Source: Elysia marginata
Taxonomy: Eukaryota; Mollusca; Gastropoda; Plakobranchidae
Assembly: GCA_019649035.1 (NCBI GenBank)
Contig: BMAT01005902.1
Location: forward strand, 308,107 to 331,604
Direction: 5' to 3'
DNA length: 23,498 nucleotides
The notes under the pieces were generated by a model. That model did not search any database, was not told the DNA's origin, and saw only the letters and a program-made list of their open reading frames with translations. The first letter of the stretch is position 1. The number at the start of each line of letters is the position of its first letter. The position numbers and the translations under genes are program-made. This document shows positions 21,601 to 23,498 of the stretch, piece by piece.

Positions 21601-22288
21601 GTATCTCCAAGTGGAAATATCAATGTTGTAAAATAACAAAATGTAACAAGAACACTTTCTGAGCTTGACAAATTTTGGCTATTCAACAATCAACATTGTC
21701 ACCCAAAAACACGGTGCAATTCATTGTTAGTACTGAAGTTACCATTAGGAATAGCTTAGACTGAAAGTTTACACACGGCAGTCTTCTGTTTGCTTTAAAA
21801 AATCTTTATCACGCATTCTAATCTATAGGTAGTCTAAGTAGTCTCCCCTACTAACATTCTTGTTGAATGTTCTGTATACTTGTGCAATAAATGCTTCTTT
21901 TTGATATTTAGAGAAGCTCATAAAAACTGAGAGACAAGATTGTTTTGTTATTATTATTATTATCATTTATTAAATTGCCCATACAATTTACAAAGAAAGC
22001 GGTTTTCTAGAATATCTGAATATCTTTTCAAAAAGGTAAAATGGGGATTTATGGTGACATTGGAACAAAAAAGCAAGTTTAGTTAGAAATTGTACTAGAT
22101 TTATCGTTACCCAGGTATTTCATTTCATCCAAGCAGACCAACATGACTGAATCTGTTCTATTGTCCTGCTCCACCATAAGGAGGGATCCAGTAGATGGAA
22201 AATCTCTCATAATCTCTCCTATAGCAGCAACCCATGGATCTGGGTCATTTATACCAAGCATGATAATTTCATCCAGATCTGTCTGCCA
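12498..22288 (-). CDS. NELFA: Negative elongation factor A (NELF-A), ten exons, N-terminus outside the window
   Basis: NELF-A is a subunit of the nuclear NELF complex, which with DSIF holds RNA polymerase II at promoter-proximal pauses. Ten exons (22288-22111, 21222-21064, 20226-20140, 19487-19306, 18596-18533, 18204-18041, 17416-17308, 16893-16349, 14588-14489, 12676-12498) join with every phase consistent: 1,767 nt, 588 residues, TGA. Blocks recalled from human NELF-A appear in order: DPDPWV (15-20), PLECQYLNK (69-77), KRKPKSAALRAE (97-108), EAKRRKK (215-221), TPDYAAGL (265-272), KKGLSLT at the end of exon 8, SRPEKALILGFMAGSR to 529, and MNYATGEW near the C-terminus. The human protein is 528 residues. 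This one would be longer even without its N-terminus, mainly through a Ser/Thr/Gln/Ala-rich middle (about 280-490). The start codon and about 70 residues are missing at the right. Identification is very strong. Confidence 0.96.
12677..14488 (-). other. NELFA: NELFA last intron
   Basis: 1.8 kb without exon-like content. It holds three CAGGGATG words (13508-13515 plus; 13821-13828 and 14060-14067 minus), possible remnants of a transposon family. The open frames seen here are AT-rich and meaningless. Confidence 0.8.
14489..14588 (-). CDS. NELFA: NELFA exon, residues 497-529
   Basis: 100 nt. Acceptor TTTTGCAG. It encodes KEQMHEAQEMF and SRPEKALILGFMAGSR, near-identical to human. The donor is G|GTCTGT, off-consensus at the +3 to +6 positions, but it gives the right phase and joins to ENPC exactly as in human. 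Confidence 0.95.
14589..16348 (-). other. NELFA: NELFA intron
   Basis: 1.76 kb. A pogo/Tigger-terminus-like stretch lies at about 14925-14950 (minus strand starts CAGTCGAGTCC). Otherwise nothing is recognised; a C-rich run sits at about 16275-16292. Confidence 0.8.
16349..16893 (-). CDS. NELFA: NELFA largest exon, residues 315-496 (low-complexity linker)
   Basis: 545 nt. Acceptor TTACTTCTCAG, donor ACT|GTAAGT. It encodes a Ser/Thr/Gln/Pro/Ala-rich, probably disordered segment, ending KKGLSLT, which matches human KKNLSLT directly before the conserved C-terminal EQM helix. It corresponds to the flexible NELF-A 'tentacle'. An open frame runs four codons past the donor, which is intron read-through. 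Confidence 0.95.
16894..18040 (-). other. NELFA: Two NELFA introns (16894-17307 and 17417-18040)
   Basis: AT-rich introns on either side of the 109-nt exon. I see no repeat or RNA gene apart from A/T runs. Confidence 0.8.
17308..17416 (-). CDS. NELFA: NELFA exon, residues 279-314
   Basis: A long pyrimidine tract then CCACATAG as acceptor, donor G|GTAAGA. The encoded linker (start KMPMTVLNVSTS) is Ser/Thr/Pro-rich and not conserved with human. It is accepted because both splice sites and phases fit the neighbouring exons. Confidence 0.85.
18041..18204 (-). CDS. NELFA: NELFA exon, residues 224-278 (poly-Ala, TPDYAAGL)
   Basis: Acceptor AACTTCAG, donor GCA|GTAAAT. It encodes a charged start, eight alanines mostly on GCA codons, a Thr-rich linker, then TPDYAAGL, identical to the human motif. 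The GCA/GCT run is a trinucleotide repeat likely to vary in length. Confidence 0.95.
18366..18461. repeat. 24-bp minisatellite, four copies, in a NELFA intron
   Basis: Units at 18366-18389, 18390-18413, 18414-18437 and 18438-18461, each like TTAGGCTTGACTACCAYATA followed by GAAA. The last two share the TATA variant. They sit 70 bp from the exon at 18533. The minus-strand open frame through them (FYMVVKPN repeats) is not a gene. Confidence 0.95.
18533..18596 (-). CDS. NELFA: NELFA exon, residues 203-223 (basic motif)
   Basis: 64 nt. Acceptor CTTTACCAG, donor G|GTAACA. It encodes LLEIEDMPVGAKEAKRRKKV, aligning with human LLDISELDM and REAKRRRKT. The basic cluster resembles a nuclear localisation signal. 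Confidence 0.95.
19306..19487 (-). CDS. NELFA: NELFA exon, residues 142-202 (Ser-Pro rich)
   Basis: Acceptor ACTTTCCAG, donor AAA|GTAAGC. It begins TPLKMP, matching human TPLKGIP, then has many SP/TP pairs, including two tandem SDFRSPNS units encoded by a 24-bp direct repeat (19402-19425 and 19426-19449). The SP pairs are possible proline-directed kinase sites (inference). Confidence 0.94.
20140..20226 (-). CDS. NELFA: NELFA exon, residues 113-141
   Basis: The pyrimidine tract is followed by TTTCAAAAAG as acceptor, an unusually purine-rich approach to the AG. Donor A|GTAAGT. It encodes SSETLLNKR through SRSFAKKMDM, aligning with human STETAQQLKR and GRGLLRKMDT. Confidence 0.9.
21064..21222 (-). 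CDS. NELFA: NELFA exon, residues 60-112
   Basis: Acceptor TTTTTCCTCAG, donor T|GTGAGG. It holds the most conserved blocks, MIPLECQYLNK and VKRKPKSAALRAE, near-identical to human NELF-A. An alanine run (ASFAAAAGPL) replaces human ALTTLAGPL. Confidence 0.97.
21223..22110 (-). other. NELFA: NELFA intron
   Basis: 0.9 kb, AT-rich, with a short ATT tract at about 21947-21962. Nothing else seen. Confidence 0.8.
22111..22288 (-). CDS. NELFA: NELFA exon, residues 1-59 of the visible protein
   Basis: Acceptor CTTTCAG, donor G|GTAACG. It encodes DLDEIIMLGINDPDPWV and the PSTGSLL segment, matching human EIIQLASLDSDPWV and PDTGSL in the folded N-terminal domain that contacts NELF-C. It ends one base into a codon. 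Confidence 0.95.
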
Positions 22289-22553
22289 CTGAAAGACAAG
22301 GATAAGTAAAATAGTTACATTAATTTGGTATGGCTTTCTTAAAACCCTCACATAAAAATGTCAAGTTTAAAAAAAAATTATTATGTATCAGAAGCTTTTT
22401 TCTCAGTGCTAACCTTATAAGATCTTTTGGAAAATAATACTGACTCAGTGCCTGATATTTCTGTTTGCTAAAAATTGATGGCAAGTTGGAGAGAGAGAAA
22501 GGTGGTGAGAAAGAGAGGGGGACAGATTACAAAAGATTGTACACTTCTAAGCT

Positions 22554-22566
22554 TCTTTCAGACCAG
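22554..22566. repeat. Left target-site duplication of SINE 2
   Basis: TCTTTCAGACCAG, repeated exactly at 22813-22825. Confidence 0.9.
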
Positions 22567-22812
22567 GGGGCCTAGATAGCTCAGTTGGTAGTGGCTTCGC
22601 TCCGTGGCCAAGAGGTCGCGGGTTCGAAACACAGCCGAGCACAGTCCGGGCCCCTACTGGTTGGGTCGGTGTCAGTATAATGTGACCGGCTGAGGCTAAG
22701 TCATGGTATCCCCGCTAGTCTCTGGGTGGCAACCCGTAAATTGTCATTGGGACCCAAGCCCTGAGAGCACCTTTGAAGTGGAATTGGGCTTGTAAAAATA
22801 CCCTTCAATCAA
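22567..22812 (+). mobile_element. Second tRNA-derived SINE with 13-bp target-site duplication
   Basis: About 246 bp. The head has an A-box-like TAGCTCAGTTGGTAG at about 22577-22591 and a B box GGGTTCGAAAC at about 22620-22630. The body is unrelated to the SINE at 6338, and the tail ends CCCTTCAATCAA. It is flanked by exact direct repeats TCTTTCAGACCAG at 22554-22566 and 22813-22825. It sits on the plus strand in the intron, or upstream region, of NELFA. Its different body and tail indicate a different SINE family. Confidence 0.92.
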
Positions 22813-22825
22813 TCTTTCAGACCAG
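22813..22825. repeat. Right target-site duplication of SINE 2
   Basis: TCTTTCAGACCAG, directly after the SINE tail. Confidence 0.9.
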
Positions 22826-23498
22826 CTTTATCTGGATTGTATCAGAATAATTTGCAGGCTGAATTTTTGGTTTTGTTTCTTGTTGGGGTTTTCTTTTATT
22901 ACTTTTCGTGTGACAATATACATGTAGATAGTAGGCCTACAGTAATACTGTAATTATTATAGGGAATACACCCACTTGAGCCATCTAGACCTAATCTAGA
23001 CTAAGCTCCAATTCATTAAACCTTGAGAAAAATGTGTCTGCAGAGGGGACAAAAGAAAATGAGTACTTGTATATAACTTTCAATATTTCATAAGAAGAAA
23101 GAAGAAAAAGTGTTAAAACTGTTATTATATCATAAGATTGGGTATAAAAATGAAGAACTTATTTGCGAGTGGCAGAATAGGTAAAAACTAGTATCAGAGC
23201 AAGTTCTGAGCTGCATAAGAAGATTGAGCGACTTTGATAAGTATTGTGAGCAAAAAAGTTTACTTAAAATGATAAAAACCTTACCTAATACAAATTTAAA
23301 TTGGCTTTAAGCATGAAAATGATGATTTGGTCTTAATTTTTCCATTTCTGATTAAGGGGCGATTCCCTAGACCAAGAGTCAGGGTTTGCCGGTTGCATTT
23401 TAGCATTCTTCAAAGCCGCTGTTAATATACTACCGCATCGACATACATAACAAATTAACCCCTAATCCGCGGGTGCAGTGGACCGTTACGCCTGACTG
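22826..23498. other. Probable NELFA intron; GC-richer block at the right edge
   Basis: No exon resembling the missing NELF-A N-terminus was found. From about 23355 to the end the sequence is distinctly more GC-rich than its surroundings. It starts near AGGGGCGATTCCC and ends AGTGGACCGTTACGCCTGAC, as if a different element begins here. It is cut by the window edge. Confidence 0.45.

Noticed and set aside
22567..22640. Functional tRNA gene
   Set aside because: It is the head of a SINE, as shown by flanking 13-bp target duplications.
22289..23498. Search for the NELF-A N-terminal exon
   Set aside because: No frame resembling the conserved N-terminal block was found on the minus strand. It is presumed outside the window.

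Overview
The window is animal nuclear DNA: AT-rich, intron-rich, full of microsatellites, and carrying tRNA-derived SINEs and a decayed LINE. Gene content and texture (frequent TACATGTA and TCTAGATC words, SINE and LINE types) suggest a marine invertebrate, perhaps a mollusc. That placement is a guess; 'bilaterian animal' is firm. There is one 50-base assembly gap.

Two real protein genes face each other tail to tail. On the plus strand, 1286-5318 holds the last three coding exons of a class B1 (secretin-family) G-protein-coupled receptor: TM6 plus the third extracellular loop, a 42-bp TM7 exon, and the intracellular tail with stop, followed by a 3' UTR and an AATAAA signal at 6035-6040. The first five helices and the hormone-binding ectodomain lie left of the window. 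On the minus strand, 22288 down to 12498 holds ten consecutive exons of NELFA, the A subunit of the negative elongation factor that pauses RNA polymerase II. Every splice phase closes, giving 588 residues and a stop. The N-terminal exon or exons lie right of the window.

The roughly 6 kb between the genes (6060-12497) holds mobile and repeated DNA. It contains a SINE inserted in one unit of a tandem duplication whose sister unit keeps the empty site, a frameshifted LINE 3' end with a 44-bp triplication, one copy of a 65-bp perfect repeat, an inverted repeat, the gap, and a small TIR element. The other copy of the 65-bp repeat is in the receptor's last intron. A second SINE with clear target-site duplications lies upstream (minus-strand sense) of the NELFA exons.

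The two genes are not known to work together: one is a cell-surface hormone receptor, the other a nuclear transcription factor subunit. I do not see a convincing new multi-gene system. The strangest items are the 65-bp repeat, which at both sites follows an AG and opens a reading frame in phase with the receptor's TM7 exon, and a family of CAGGGATG-ended sequences in NELFA introns. All homology calls are from memory of the protein families, without database searches.
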